From positions 1 through 34,946 of the forward strand of contig NZ_CANMWS010000043.1 in the NCBI RefSeq assembly GCF_947501665.1: 34,946 nucleotides of DNA, given 5' to 3'. This document shows, piece by piece, positions 16,657 to 25,575 of this stretch (the first letter of the stretch is position 1; each line of letters begins with the position of its first letter). The stretch is from an uncultured Shewanella sp. Lineage in GTDB: Bacteria > Pseudomonadota > Gammaproteobacteria > Enterobacterales > Shewanellaceae. Below the pieces are notes generated by a model. It made no database searches, was not told the origin of the DNA, and saw only the letters and a list, made by a program, of their open reading frames with translations. Both the position numbers and the translations under genes were made by a program.

Positions 16657-17145
16657 CTAATGCTCCACAATATCAGGCGTTACCCATGCTTGAGTGCCAT
16701 AGAGAGGAACACTGGATAACGCATGCTTATAGCTGCCATTGATTTCTTTCGTTGAATAAGAAAGATACAATAATGTTTGATGCTTTGCATCATAAATTCG
16801 TCTCACCTTGAGTGACTTAAACAATACACTTAACGAAGCTTTAAAAACAATCTCACCATTTTTACTCTTATCGATATTGGCCAATTCTGCAGCGGTTATT
16901 GGACCGGTTTGCCGACAAGCAATCGAACTATCGGAGGGGTCAGAAAAATCCAAATCGGCTTGAATACGGCTAATATGGCAAGTCACTCCCGGTATTTTAG
17001 GATCTTGCCTAGCATCTATCACAACATCTTTCGTGGTAAATAAGCCTAAACTGACTTTTCCTACATCATCCCCACAGCCTAAAAGAACAAATATGCCTAA
17101 ACCTAAGGTAAAAAGTAACCTCAATTGTTGCCACTGCTTTATCAT
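16657..17145 (-). CDS. creA: CreA family lipoprotein
   Basis: The 162-residue product starts with a basic segment, a hydrophobic helix and a lipobox LLGC (Cys24), so it is likely a lipoprotein. The mature part matches the CreA family (IGLFTTKDVV-like start, then DPKIPGVTCHIS, FSDPSDSSIACRQTG, and the C-terminal LLYLSYSTK). CreA is conserved in proteobacteria, with no firm biochemical role despite its name. ATG 17145 is chosen over an upstream TTG at 17184 because it gives a compact signal. Two further cysteines in the mature part could form a disulfide. Confidence 0.87.
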   Translation of the reverse strand: MIKQWQQLRLLFTLGLGIFVLLGCGDDVGKVSLGLFTTKDVVIDARQDPKIPGVTCHISRIQADLDFSDPSDSSIACRQTGPITAAELANIDKSKNGEIVFKASLSVLFKSLKVRRIYDAKHQTLLYLSYSTKEINGSYKHALSSVPLYGTQAWVTPDIVEH

Positions 17146-17227
17146 TCTTATTATTCCCAATTCGTTATTAAAATTTTGTGCCAAATAAAGACTAAAGCTT
17201 TGATTGTATGATGTTATTACAAGGGCA

Positions 17228-18604
17228 TCAAGGCGATACTGAAAAGATCTTATGAGCCCAACGAGTCAAGCCTGCCGTTACACTTGAGAAATGATCGCCC
17301 ACCACAATCGGTACATTAGGATGCAAACTGGCAATTTTGCGATAAATAGCCGGGCTTCGCGCTGTACCACCTGTCACATAAATGACCTTCGGTACCGCCT
17401 TAGCTTGATCCAATGCCTCATCCATCAATGCCTCAATACGAGATAAAGGCATATCAATAGCATTTTCAAATAGCGTCTCACTCACCTTGGCTTTAACACC
17501 GACTTCAATATAAGATAAATCAACAGTGACATCATCATCACTCGATAATGCAATTTTGGCCGACTCAGCACTACGAACAATCTGATAACCTAACTGTTGT
17601 TGTTGCACTTTTAATAACCGAGATAATCGCTCAGGTTCTTGGGCATCTTTAATCAGCGACTCAATCAATTTACGAGCCGATAAACTTGAAAAATCCCGCT
17701 GGGCACTCACATCATTGACAGCGACGGCATTCCAAAAAGGTTGATTAGGCATAGGTAATTGATTCATCATCAGACTACCCAGTCCCAAATGAGGCATAAA
17801 TGCGGCCATAGAGAGTGCAATATCAAGATCATTCCCCCCGATCCTTTGCCCACTATGGCCTAGAAAATCATCATGACGGTTCTGACTTTGACAGTGCCCA
17901 GGCCCCATTTTCACAACAGAGCAATCTGTTGTTCCCCCACCCACATCGACAACTAATACGGTTTTATTCTCTTTTAGCCTTGCTTCATAATCCATTCCTG
18001 CTGCAATAGGTTCAAATAAAAAAGCCACATCTTCAAAACCTGCACGTTTCGCTGCAATACGCAATACCGCTTCGGCTTGTTGATTACTCTGCTCTCCACC
18101 GATACCTTGGAAGTTCACAGGGCGGCCAATCACAGCTTTAGTAATTCGTTGCCCTTCAGGTAAATGCATTTCGGCTTGACCTTTAATATATTGCATCATT
18201 AAGGTCACAATATCTTCAAACAAGGACATTTGATCAGCCCGCAGTCCCACTGCACCTAAAAATGATTTAGGAGAACGCACATAAAAACCTTCATCCGGCA
18301 TATCAAGGTAAGCTTCAATGGCTTGCTCACCCACAAAAACGGCTTGCTCATCGGGGGCTAAGTCTAACTCTCTACGAGCATGAGCCGCTTTTGCCAATTG
18401 GCCTCGACGCAGCTGACGATATTCACTTTGTGCACTTTGAGGTAGACCCTTTAACACCGCCTCACAGATCAGTTCTCTGTCTAAAGCATATAAGGTCGAG
18501 CTCAAAAAAGACGAATCTTTTGATAGCGGCAATAAACGAAATTGCTCATTTTCCATCACGCCAACCGAACAATTGGCACTACCATAATCAAATCCAACAA
18601 ACAT
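17228..18604 (-). CDS. yegD: Hsp70-family protein YegD
   Basis: The 458-residue protein has an actin/Hsp70 ATPase fold: phosphate loop 1 GFDYGSANCSVGV at residues 4-16, phosphate loop 2 VVDVGGGTTDCSVV at about 222-235, and the adenosine motif VIYVTGGTARSPAI near 408. It lacks the peptide-binding and lid domains of DnaK, as in the YegD group, which resembles a truncated chaperone of unknown client. FEPIAAGMDYE matches the conserved Hsp70 hinge region. GAGGCG precedes the ATG by 6 bases. It heads the yegD-creA-rssA series. Confidence 0.9.
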   Translation of the reverse strand: MFVGFDYGSANCSVGVMENEQFRLLPLSKDSSFLSSTLYALDRELICEAVLKGLPQSAQSEYRQLRRGQLAKAAHARRELDLAPDEQAVFVGEQAIEAYLDMPDEGFYVRSPKSFLGAVGLRADQMSLFEDIVTLMMQYIKGQAEMHLPEGQRITKAVIGRPVNFQGIGGEQSNQQAEAVLRIAAKRAGFEDVAFLFEPIAAGMDYEARLKENKTVLVVDVGGGTTDCSVVKMGPGHCQSQNRHDDFLGHSGQRIGGNDLDIALSMAAFMPHLGLGSLMMNQLPMPNQPFWNAVAVNDVSAQRDFSSLSARKLIESLIKDAQEPERLSRLLKVQQQQLGYQIVRSAESAKIALSSDDDVTVDLSYIEVGVKAKVSETLFENAIDMPLSRIEALMDEALDQAKAVPKVIYVTGGTARSPAIYRKIASLHPNVPIVVGDHFSSVTAGLTRWAHKIFSVSP

Positions 18605-18785
18605 CGTATTCGCCTCAACTACCCAACCAAAAAGCCGTGCAAAATACCACAGTTTGCCCCAAGACTAAACTGTTATTCCGGATCCTGAGCTTATGAAAAT
18701 AAAGTTAAATATACTCAATATGTCGAATGCAGGTATGCAAGAGTGATCTTAGATGAGTATTTCTGCAGCCGATTATTGACTATTT

Positions 18786-18995
18786 AACCTGAACTCGGGT
18801 TAATAAGTTCAAGATATACATTTAAAATCAATTATATAAGTTCATTGATTGTTTTTATTTTTGCTAAATGCCGATATGTTTGTCGATATCAAGGCGGGGC
18901 GTCGTGCCTAATAGCTCGCTATTAGCAGAAATCACAACACAGATAGGGGCCAAAATAGCGCTATTTAACGGCGCTGCTTATCCCGAGTTCAGGTG
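18786..18995. mobile_element. MITE-like element with inverted ends (repeat family B, copy 1)
   Basis: ACCTGAACTCGGG at 18787-18799 is repeated in inverted form at 18982-18994, enclosing about 180 bases without a gene. The interior contains TTTGTCGATATCAAGGCG at 18878-18895, which recurs with the same right end in reverse orientation at 21054-21127. Small size, terminal repeats, no coding capacity and a second copy nearby suggest a miniature non-autonomous element. No clear target-site duplication was found. Confidence 0.6.
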
Positions 18996-19242
18996 ATTTT
19001 AAAGCAAGATCTACTCAAGGTGTTTTACTCTTGGCTGAAGGCCCCACTGTTTAAAAAGAGGGCGCTGACAAGCATCTACCCTCTCGCAGTGATTAAAACA
19101 CATTTATCTGAACAGAGTTTAATCATGAAAAGTGAACAGGCTCTAAAAAAGTGAGGGGAATATAAAGCCTGTTTACAGCTGAGTATATGATTTTATATTG
19201 ACTTAACGATATAGCGAGCAGGCAGTGAAAGTCTACTGATTA
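18996..19242. other. gene-free stretch right of the MITE-like element
   Basis: About 245 bases with no gene, containing a weak AGAGGG/CCCTCT stem at 19057-19084. It follows the element directly and lies beyond the stop of the leftward peptidase gene. I see no T-run terminator. Confidence 0.35.
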
Positions 19243-20262
19243 TCAATGTTTAATAGCGCGAAGGGCATCGATTTTAGACACCGCAGAATTAATCTCTGTC
19301 ATGGGCTGCTCATATCGATAAAGTGAAGTATTAGCCCCATACAAACAATCCTCTTGCGTTGGATTATCGAGCAGCTCCCCTGACAACATCATCAGCTCAT
19401 CAAAGCCTCGAGTACGGTCAATATAAATATCTACTGGCATATCCCCAGCATGACTGGCAATAGCACGGCTCAAATCACTAAAATTCCTTTTTTTATACTC
19501 TTGTGGAAATACTTTCTTACAGGTGTGATAAAAAGCAGTATATTGATTAAAATAACGAATGGACTCTATTTTATTCATGGTTAAAAACAATATCGCATTA
19601 TCTCTATATATCTCAAAGTGCATATAATCAATAGGACTATTCCAATCCCCTCCCCACCTCAAAATACCATGATTTTTAAACACATCAACAATACCATCAA
19701 CAATCCCTTGATGTTCATCTTTTTGCTCTCTAAATTGTCCACGAGTGATGTACTTCCAGCCATCAGTAGGAATGATTTCTCTTACCACTCTAACATCAGG
19801 ATCATCCGTTAAATTGAAACCAATATAAGGGTTTTCCCTAGGGTTAATATCAATGGCTCCCCCATAAGCATGTACCGACGGATCCCCTCCACCTGTTATC
19901 ACTCGGCATGCATATGACGCTGTATTGTTCAGGTTTTCACTGCTGTCAATATCAGAGTCAATTGCATCATCAGGGATCAAAGACGCATCAGCGTGATAAA
20001 TCGGAAATTCCATTCGATAGAGTCGACTAAAAATCTGTTTAAGTGATCCCGCTATAGTATCAAGTGTGGTGATCGTGCCTTGTTGACGCACGCCATCAAA
20101 ATCGTAGTAATGGATCCCTATGGTTGCCAAACGACTTTGTGGAGCACAATCATCATCGAACTTTTTTTTATCAAAACCACTCATATCATCCGCGATCACT
20201 TTTTGAACCAATAGCAAATTCATTACCACACACAAAAAAAGCCATCCCTTAAATCGGCGCAT
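19243..20262 (-). CDS. secreted M15 family peptidase (D-alanyl-D-alanine carboxypeptidase-like)
   Basis: ATG 20262 is favoured over GTG 20271 because GGGGTGAG lies just before it. The 339-residue product has a signal peptide (ending VIADD). The M15 zinc site is complete: HAYGGAIDIN gives the first His and the Asp (positions 131 and 138), and DYMHFEI gives the last His (215). Typical partners trim peptidoglycan stem peptides or D-Ala-D-X bonds in the periplasm. Here the region after the catalytic core (about residues 220-339) is longer than in small M15 enzymes, with no recognisable domain. Two cysteines may pair. It has no related neighbour. Confidence 0.8.
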   Translation of the reverse strand: MRRFKGWLFLCVVMNLLLVQKVIADDMSGFDKKKFDDDCAPQSRLATIGIHYYDFDGVRQQGTITTLDTIAGSLKQIFSRLYRMEFPIYHADASLIPDDAIDSDIDSSENLNNTASYACRVITGGGDPSVHAYGGAIDINPRENPYIGFNLTDDPDVRVVREIIPTDGWKYITRGQFREQKDEHQGIVDGIVDVFKNHGILRWGGDWNSPIDYMHFEIYRDNAILFLTMNKIESIRYFNQYTAFYHTCKKVFPQEYKKRNFSDLSRAIASHAGDMPVDIYIDRTRGFDELMMLSGELLDNPTQEDCLYGANTSLYRYEQPMTEINSAVSKIDALRAIKH

Positions 20263-20597
20263 TAAGCTCACCCCATCTCAGACAACAAAGAATATGGCCA
20301 TTAATATAAAGGGAATCTCTCAATAATGTGATGGAATCTTTGTAACAATCTATGATAACCACAACAAATAACACACTTAACAATAATTAAAAGTATTTAA
20401 CTAAAATACTAAGGTACATTCCCATGAAACACAAAAAACTATTGACACCTATTTTACAAGATTAAAATCAGATAAATAATATTGATCTTTTAGTCTAACC
20501 AGACTACAAATAGAAATAAAAACACAAAAATATAAAGTTATTACACCAAGAATCAACATGTTAATTTAATTAGAGTATTTCACCTAATTCGAACCTT
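20263..20597. other. AT-rich intergenic region, divergent promoters
   Basis: About 335 bases between divergent genes, mostly A and T with several poly-A runs. It must contain the promoters of both genes, but no clear box or operator could be assigned. No short gene is supported. Confidence 0.4.
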
Positions 20598-20984
20598 ATG
20601 CTACCTTCTTTAATAAGATTGTATGGTGGGCCTCTAAAAATGAAATCAATCATAATATCAGTGTCTAAACTTAAACGACTCATAAAGCTTGCGCGGCAAG
20701 CCCAAAATGAATATGAAAAAGCTGCTATATATAGCGCGACAGCTGCATTGGTTAAACAAGTCCTCAGTGATAAACAATTACCAAAAATACTGACCGATAA
20801 AATCGCATTAATTGGATATCATCTCGCCATATATTTAGAATATGAATACCACCACGGTTATCATCTTCAACATCATGCTCTGAAAGCATCAGATTTAGCC
20901 GATGAATTAGAGCACTACCTCCAAACTTTTAGTAACAAGTATCACCCTCAAGAACTAAAACTTTTTCAAATTGATTCTAAGTAA
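20598..20984 (+). CDS. uncharacterised helical protein
   Basis: I do not recognise this 128-residue protein. From about residue 20 it is predicted to be largely helical, with a basic first helix (SKLKRLIKLARQAQ), an alanine-rich helix (YEKAAIYSATAALVKQVL) and a His/Tyr-rich segment (YEYHHGYHLQHHALKASDLA). It has no signal peptide or membrane segment. The start is uncertain: ATG 20598 has no ribosome-binding site, whereas ATG 20640 follows GGTGGGCC at about 11 bases and would give 114 residues. It is a single gene with a repeat after it. It may be a small regulatory or nucleic-acid-binding protein, but nothing proves this. Confidence 0.55.
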   Translation: MLPSLIRLYGGPLKMKSIIISVSKLKRLIKLARQAQNEYEKAAIYSATAALVKQVLSDKQLPKILTDKIALIGYHLAIYLEYEYHHGYHLQHHALKASDLADELEHYLQTFSNKYHPQELKLFQIDSK

Positions 20985-21053
20985 GGTCTTTAATTTTTGT
21001 CAAAATGACCATCATGATCCATTCAGACTTCCTTGCCCTAAATTTTGGATAAT

Positions 21054-21127
21054 CAACCTAAACTCGGAATACCTAGCTCCACCTCATCTCGCCTTGATAT
21101 CGACAAAAATGTTGGCATTAAGCAAAA
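21054..21127 (-). repeat. repeat family B, copy 2 (one-ended)
   Basis: Read on the minus strand, it carries TTTGTCGATATCAAGGCG and then the inverted-end motif CCGAGTTTAGGTTG, matching the right half of the element at 18786-18995 (4 mismatches over about 37 core bases, 2 over 15 end bases). The opposite end is missing or diverged. The stretch from 20985 to 21290 holds no gene. Confidence 0.65.
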
Positions 21128-21290
21128 TGTAAAAATAAATAATCTGATAATGAAGGTATTGCTTTTAAATTAAATAACAGCAATTTTTAACACTCATTTT
21201 CCCAATTTTAGATGAATAAATAATGGCTATTTATCTATTACTACCTAACAAGCAGGCAGTAAGGTGCCTTCACTTCAAACATGCTCCCTA

Positions 21291-22493
21291 TTACGAATAC
21301 CGCTCTAACCAACTTTCTTGATGGCTGACAATGCATTTGTCATCTTCACCAATAATTCCTCTGTAAATATTCGGTGCCGTAGCCCCTTCGGTATTAAAAA
21401 ACAGCACATGTGAACATTCATCTATATTCAAAGACTGCTTTTGGTACTCATCCAATACCATCAATCCCGCCACCCCTGCAGCACCCGACTCTCCAGCAAC
21501 AATAGGAATATCTTGCTCCCCTCCAGCAGCCAAACATCTCATGGCTTTTTTTGCATCTTCATCTTTAATGAGCATAAAATAATCCACTGAGGAAGCCAAA
21601 AACTGCCAAGCTAAGGGAGAGGTTTTCCCGCATGCTAAACCCGCCATCAAAGAGTCAACCCTCCCAGTTGCCTCACTTGCTTTGCGATGAGTCGCACTTT
21701 GATAAAGACAATCCGCCTGCTCGGGTTCAACAAGAATAAAAAAAGGCCTTTCTGTTTGATAAAATTCCCATAGGTAACTGATCACTCCTGCTGCTAACCC
21801 TCCAACTCCTCCTTGTATAAAAACATGGGTCACCAGTGGGCTAGACTTAAGTTGTTCAACCACCTCGGCGGATAGAATTCCGTAGCCTTGCATCACATCA
21901 GCAGGAATAAGCTCATAACCTTCATAAGAGGTATCCGATACCACATGCCAATGATTATCTTGAGCTAATTGCTGCGCCTCTTCAACAGATTGGTCATAAT
22001 TACCGTCAGTTCGAATAACTGTTGCACCACACTCACTAATAGCATTTTCTCGTTCTTGACTCACATTAGCATGAATAACAATGACACATAAACAACCGAT
22101 TGATTGGGCAGCTGCAGCAAGAGAGCAACCGTGATTACCATCAGTTGCACTGATAACGGTGAATGTCTTCAATAATTCTGCATATCTCCCTGTGAGTATG
22201 TCCTCAGAAATACAGGAAGGAAAACACCGTTGAACTAATTGCACTAACGCATTCGGAGCACCTAACACTTTAAAGCTTCCCAGTCGAGATCGTTTAGATT
22301 CATCTTTAACACTGACTTGAGCAACTCCTAATGCATCGGCTAATTGCGGTAAAGACCAAATAGGCGTGAACGGGGTGATGTATTCCCAAGAAGCCAATAA
22401 CCTGCGGCTATTTTCTACCGCTTTCATATTAAGAATCGATTTTAATTGCGATGGATAATCACAACGTTTGACAGCTTCATTACTCAGTAACAT
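21291..22493 (-). CDS. dpaL: diaminopropionate ammonia-lyase family (PLP enzyme)
   Basis: ATG 22493 is preceded by GAGGA at 7 bases; an in-frame TTG lies one codon earlier. The 400-residue protein is a fold-type II pyridoxal phosphate enzyme: PLP-binding Lys75 in RLGSFKVLGA, ATDGNHG at 116-122, the phosphate loop GGVGGLAAG near 229, and EPEQADCL. Asp118 and Asp187 correspond, with a constant offset of 2, to the catalytic Asp120 and Asp189 that I recall from E. coli DpaL (YgeX). DpaL breaks 2,3-diaminopropionate into pyruvate and ammonia and also acts on D-serine or threonine. A divergent Lrp/AsnC gene is the likely regulator. Substrate choice could differ. Confidence 0.85.
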   Translation of the reverse strand: MLLSNEAVKRCDYPSQLKSILNMKAVENSRRLLASWEYITPFTPIWSLPQLADALGVAQVSVKDESKRSRLGSFKVLGAPNALVQLVQRCFPSCISEDILTGRYAELLKTFTVISATDGNHGCSLAAAAQSIGCLCVIVIHANVSQERENAISECGATVIRTDGNYDQSVEEAQQLAQDNHWHVVSDTSYEGYELIPADVMQGYGILSAEVVEQLKSSPLVTHVFIQGGVGGLAAGVISYLWEFYQTERPFFILVEPEQADCLYQSATHRKASEATGRVDSLMAGLACGKTSPLAWQFLASSVDYFMLIKDEDAKKAMRCLAAGGEQDIPIVAGESGAAGVAGLMVLDEYQKQSLNIDECSHVLFFNTEGATAPNIYRGIIGEDDKCIVSHQESWLERYS

Positions 22494-22603
22494 CAATTTT
22501 CCTCAAATCAAGATAAATCATCAGCGTGTTTTATCATTCACGATAAAGCATCACAGGTATTTAGGTAATAAATTATATTCCACCAACCCTAGTAAATTTT
22601 CTG

Positions 22604-22642
22604 ATATTAATTAATATAAACGCAATATTATTGCGTTTATAT
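22604..22642. promoter_or_regulatory. Lrp/AsnC-type operator palindrome
   Basis: ATATAAACGCAAT (22614-22626) and ATTGCGTTTATAT (22630-22642) are perfect 13-base arms around ATT. The overlapping ATATTAATTAATAT (22604-22617) is itself a perfect palindrome. The site ends 14 bases before the regulator ATG and lies between it and the divergent lyase gene, the typical place for Lrp-family autoregulation. Confidence 0.7.
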
Positions 22643-22656
22643 AGGGTTGATAGATA

Positions 22657-23130
22657 ATGTCTAATACACTTGATGATTATGACTTGAAGTTGTTACATAT
22701 TATTCAGCGTGATGCTCGCATACCGCAAAGTGAGTTAGGAGAATTAGTCAACTTATCAACTGCGGCGGTAAATCGAAGATTAAAAAAATTAAAAGCTGCA
22801 GGTGTGATCACTAAATATACTGCACTGTTAAATCCAAAAGCACTGGATTTAAGATTAACCATTATTGCTAATGTTGAAGTCGAAAACGAGCAACTGCATG
22901 ATTTAGACGCAACAAGAAAAAGTTTTAAGAATTGTCCTTTTATTCAACAAGTTTATTATGTAACCGGTGAATGGGATTTTGTATTAATATTTCTTGTCAC
23001 TGATATGGAGCATTATAATACTTTAACTCAGACACTCTTTTTCGATAATAACAATATTAAGCGTTTCAAAACGTTAGTCTCTATGAGTAATGATAAAACT
23101 GGCGTAGATTTAGCCTTATTAACACCATAA
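22657..23130 (+). CDS. Lrp/AsnC family transcriptional regulator
   Basis: The 157-residue protein has the standard layout. An N-terminal helix-turn-helix (about 5-60, DDYDLKLLHIIQRDARIPQS then LSTAAVNRRLKKLKAAGVI) is followed by a RAM/ActR effector domain (about 70-150, with QQVYYVTGEWDFVLIFLVTD). Members bind as dimers or octamers and sense amino acids. Its divergent gene encodes an amino-acid ammonia-lyase, so it probably activates that gene in the presence of its substrate and controls itself through the palindrome just upstream. AGGG lies about 10 bases before the ATG. Confidence 0.92.
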   Translation: MSNTLDDYDLKLLHIIQRDARIPQSELGELVNLSTAAVNRRLKKLKAAGVITKYTALLNPKALDLRLTIIANVEVENEQLHDLDATRKSFKNCPFIQQVYYVTGEWDFVLIFLVTDMEHYNTLTQTLFFDNNNIKRFKTLVSMSNDKTGVDLALLTP

Positions 23131-23175
23131 AAATCTACGATTGATGAGGGTATTATACAAAACAAAACGGATATT

Positions 23176-23325
23176 GTGTTGTTATTCTCGGCTTGGGTTC
23201 CAGACGTCGTCCTATCTCCTCCATCCATCCATGGCGTCGTCAGCTTGGGTTCCAGACATCCTCTATCTCCTCCATCTGATGTTTACGGATGAACAAATGT
23301 CGTGCTCACAGGGATGTGAATAAAC
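23176..23325 (-). repeat. dispersed intergenic repeat, family A, copy 2
   Basis: Inverted relative to copy 1. TCGGCTTGGGTTCC occurs at 23188-23201 and TCAGCTTGGGTTCC at 23240-23253 (period 52, four bases longer than copy 1 because of an extra ATCC step). GATGAACAAATGTCGTG further right matches the other end of copy 1. Short frames inside it are not genes. The 23326-23553 part has no visible feature. Confidence 0.8.
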
Positions 23326-23553
23326 AGCGGTAACGTTTTTAATTAATCCAATAAAAATAAAGTACGGTTTAGTTATTCACTTATCGAAAAAATGGAAAGT
23401 CAGCCTGCGACCGCACAACATCAGCTCAGAGACTTCAAAGCGAAATGATGACTATTCATACCGCTTTAACATCATTTTTGTCATTAGCTTCTGCTAGAAA
23501 AAATAATATAATGACAGATTATTTGCAGCTCTTACACTCACAAGTCAGCAACA

Positions 23554-24309
23554 TTATCCTTGAAACGACATAAAATCGATTCGGCGGCTAATCGCACGAT
23601 CAAATTCACGCTTACATTTTTTAAATAAACTGATCTTCTGCTTTTTTGGTAGAACCCTATCAGCATTCAAACTACTATGAAGCGTAGTATTGTGCGCATT
23701 AAAAATATTGTCTTGCGAACAAATAGCCGGTTGCATCTGAAATACATCGACCTTTTTATTAATAATTAAGTCTTCAAAAATAATTTTATCTATGGCACCT
23801 ATTGACTCATATTGAAGCACTTCACTCATTAACTGTTTTGCCATACTTAGACTCACAATGTAACCCGCAGCACCTAAATGACGACCTTTAAGCTTAAATA
23901 ACTCAGTTGTAGAATCCAGTTTTATTGCGCTTCTAAACTGCCCTCTTGCAATATGATTAAACCTTTCAATCTTAATCATCCCCATAGCAGACGGGATCCA
24001 ATTATCATCACATAGGAACCTATTCGCACCTTTACCAAGATGAATATCATCTTCAAATATGGCTGCATAAGGAATAGAACTATCGATAATTTCTTGTAAA
24101 ACAGCAATATGACTTAACAAACAAGATATCTCAGACTGACTAAGTAAAGTATTTTCGATAGCAAGATTTAAACGCAATGCTTCTGCTTCATTGGTTGCTG
24201 GTGTTGTGGCATCAAAAAACTCAAAAGGGATCCCTTGATCTAAAAAGGCTTGATTAATATGAGCTTGTCTTTTGGTAGCAGTTTTTAAACTAATAACGAA
24301 ACATTTCAT
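23554..24309 (-). CDS. glycosyltransferase family 25 protein
   Basis: The 251-residue protein shows GT25 hallmarks. The start is MKCFVISLKTATKRQAHI (residues 1-18); the region EISCLLSHIAVLQEII (60-75) contains the conserved Ser-His-Ile; EDDIHLG at 86-92 is the metal- or sugar-binding acidic motif; GAAGYIVS follows at about 150. GT25 enzymes add galactose or related sugars to lipooligosaccharide (LgtB/Lob1 type) or to proteins. It has no signal peptide, so it would act on the cytoplasmic side of the inner membrane. No LPS genes are adjacent, so the acceptor is unknown. The ribosome-binding site is weak. Confidence 0.87.
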   Translation of the reverse strand: MKCFVISLKTATKRQAHINQAFLDQGIPFEFFDATTPATNEAEALRLNLAIENTLLSQSEISCLLSHIAVLQEIIDSSIPYAAIFEDDIHLGKGANRFLCDDNWIPSAMGMIKIERFNHIARGQFRSAIKLDSTTELFKLKGRHLGAAGYIVSLSMAKQLMSEVLQYESIGAIDKIIFEDLIINKKVDVFQMQPAICSQDNIFNAHNTTLHSSLNADRVLPKKQKISLFKKCKREFDRAISRRIDFMSFQG

Positions 24310-24387
24310 GTGTAATTAATTATTTAACGGTAAAAATCTAAACCAATTATAAATGATACCAATCACTTCCAGAACAACTCATTAGTC

Positions 24388-24541
24388 TATAATGTCATCA
24401 ACAGCAATTAAATTTTATTAATAAAAGCACCATTAATTAAGGAGTCACCAATCAATAAGAAGGTAAACAATGGAAATACCAATTGCAACGCATGGCCCTT
24501 ATATTTAACTGTTCACTAGGCAGTCTTAGCATAAGACTTTT
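24388..24541 (+). other. possible tiny transcription unit (12-codon frame and hairpin)
   Basis: A perfect TATAAT at 24388-24393 is followed by AAGGAG (24439-24444), AAGAAGG (24457-24463) and a 12-codon frame from ATG 24470 to a stop at 24506-24508 (MEIPIATHGPYI). A hairpin AGTCTTA GCA TAAGACT (24522-24538) then runs into TTTT. All parts are on the plus strand, while the neighbours are on the minus strand. The -35 box is poor. It may be a small RNA, a microprotein gene, or chance. The gap spans 24310-24639. Confidence 0.25.
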
Positions 24542-24639
24542 GGTGCTCTGGAGCATCAAGTTAGCCAATAAAATAATCTTCAATCAATAGACATAATGAA
24601 AAATGCTAAGTACATCATGATTTCTCTCAATGATCCCAC

Positions 24640-24975
24640 TCACTCAATAAGACCTCGAGCTTCACGCACATCACTCATACCGCCTTTATTTGATACCTGA
24701 GTATACCCAGCTTCCTGTAACGCTAACATGGCTATTCCCGCGCGTCTCCCACTTCGGCAATACAAATAAATGGTTGCATTTTTCTCTAGAGAAATGTCAC
24801 TCACACCTTGAACAATATTATCATGGGTAATACGAATATCCCCTTCGATATTGTCAACATCATATTCTGCTTGGCTTCGCACATCAATCCAAATAACTTC
24901 CGCATGGGACAACGGGCTAAAATGCACCGCGACAAATAACCACACAATCTGGGTAAGCGATTTCCAATCTATCAT
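24640..24975 (-). CDS. pspE: rhodanese-like protein, PspE type, exported
   Basis: ATG 24975 is favoured over GTG 24987. The 111-residue product begins with a signal peptide (WKSLTQIVWLFVAVHF, ending SHA), followed by a single rhodanese domain: VIWIDVRSQAEYDVDNIEGD at the start and the active loop CRSGRR with the persulfide-forming Cys73 near the end. Single-domain periplasmic rhodaneses such as E. coli PspE move sulfur from thiosulfate to cyanide in vitro; the physiological acceptor is unknown. Short length and export fit PspE, but no psp genes are nearby, so the symbol marks type only. Confidence 0.82.
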   Translation of the reverse strand: MIDWKSLTQIVWLFVAVHFSPLSHAEVIWIDVRSQAEYDVDNIEGDIRITHDNIVQGVSDISLEKNATIYLYCRSGRRAGIAMLALQEAGYTQVSNKGGMSDVREARGLIE

Positions 24976-25182
24976 GTCAATTCTCACTATTGGGGATCCG
25001 TTATTTTATGTTAAATCTATTAACTGCATTTTATATGGGTATCGATATTAAAATTAGTGTTGCCATTGGCGAACACTATTGATTATGACCAATCCATAGC
25101 AATCAACTCTTACTATTAACCCAGCAATAAAATGAATCATTAATATTGCGACTTTACCTTGCTTGAAATAAAAGGGATAGCT

Positions 25183-25575
25183 TTAAATAAGGTGAGGCTC
25201 TTTATTGGTTCCAATCACCCTTTTGACTGTTGCGCCACCGATATCCTGACATGTTTTACCGTTTTCAAGATGCAGTTTTACTGCCTCACCTCTTACGACA
25301 GGACGAACAAAACGCCAAGGCCAGAAACCAAAACGTTGTGAGCCAATATAATTGACGACAGCATTCGCTCCCAAGGCGTTCGCTTCATCAGCGAAGGCTA
25401 ATAAGATATCAGTGACACTACCATAAATGCCTTTGCCTATTTTAATCTGCTGAATTTTTTCATACTTTATCTCTGTTGTTGGTGTCCCCGTGACCAGACA
25501 AATATCAAGTGCTTCACCCGCACTTACAGACGCTGTGAGCAGTATTAGTACTGAGCCCATCCCTAACGTTTTCAT
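25183..25575 (-). CDS. small exported protein, YbjQ/DUF4156-like
   Basis: The 130-residue product has a signal peptide (MKTLGMGSVLILLTASVSAG). The mature part has a pattern seen in small heavy-metal-binding or YbjQ/DUF4156-type proteins: a helix followed by DEANALGANAVVNYIG, then a Trp/Phe-rich FGFWPWRFVRP and GEAVKLHLENG. Two cysteines (DICLVTG and KTCQDIGG) may form a disulfide in the periplasm. The assignment to a family is by resemblance only. A short gap separates it from the rhodanese gene on the same strand (over 200 bases), so the two need not be co-transcribed. Confidence 0.65.
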   Translation of the reverse strand: MKTLGMGSVLILLTASVSAGEALDICLVTGTPTTEIKYEKIQQIKIGKGIYGSVTDILLAFADEANALGANAVVNYIGSQRFGFWPWRFVRPVVRGEAVKLHLENGKTCQDIGGATVKRVIGTNKEPHLI

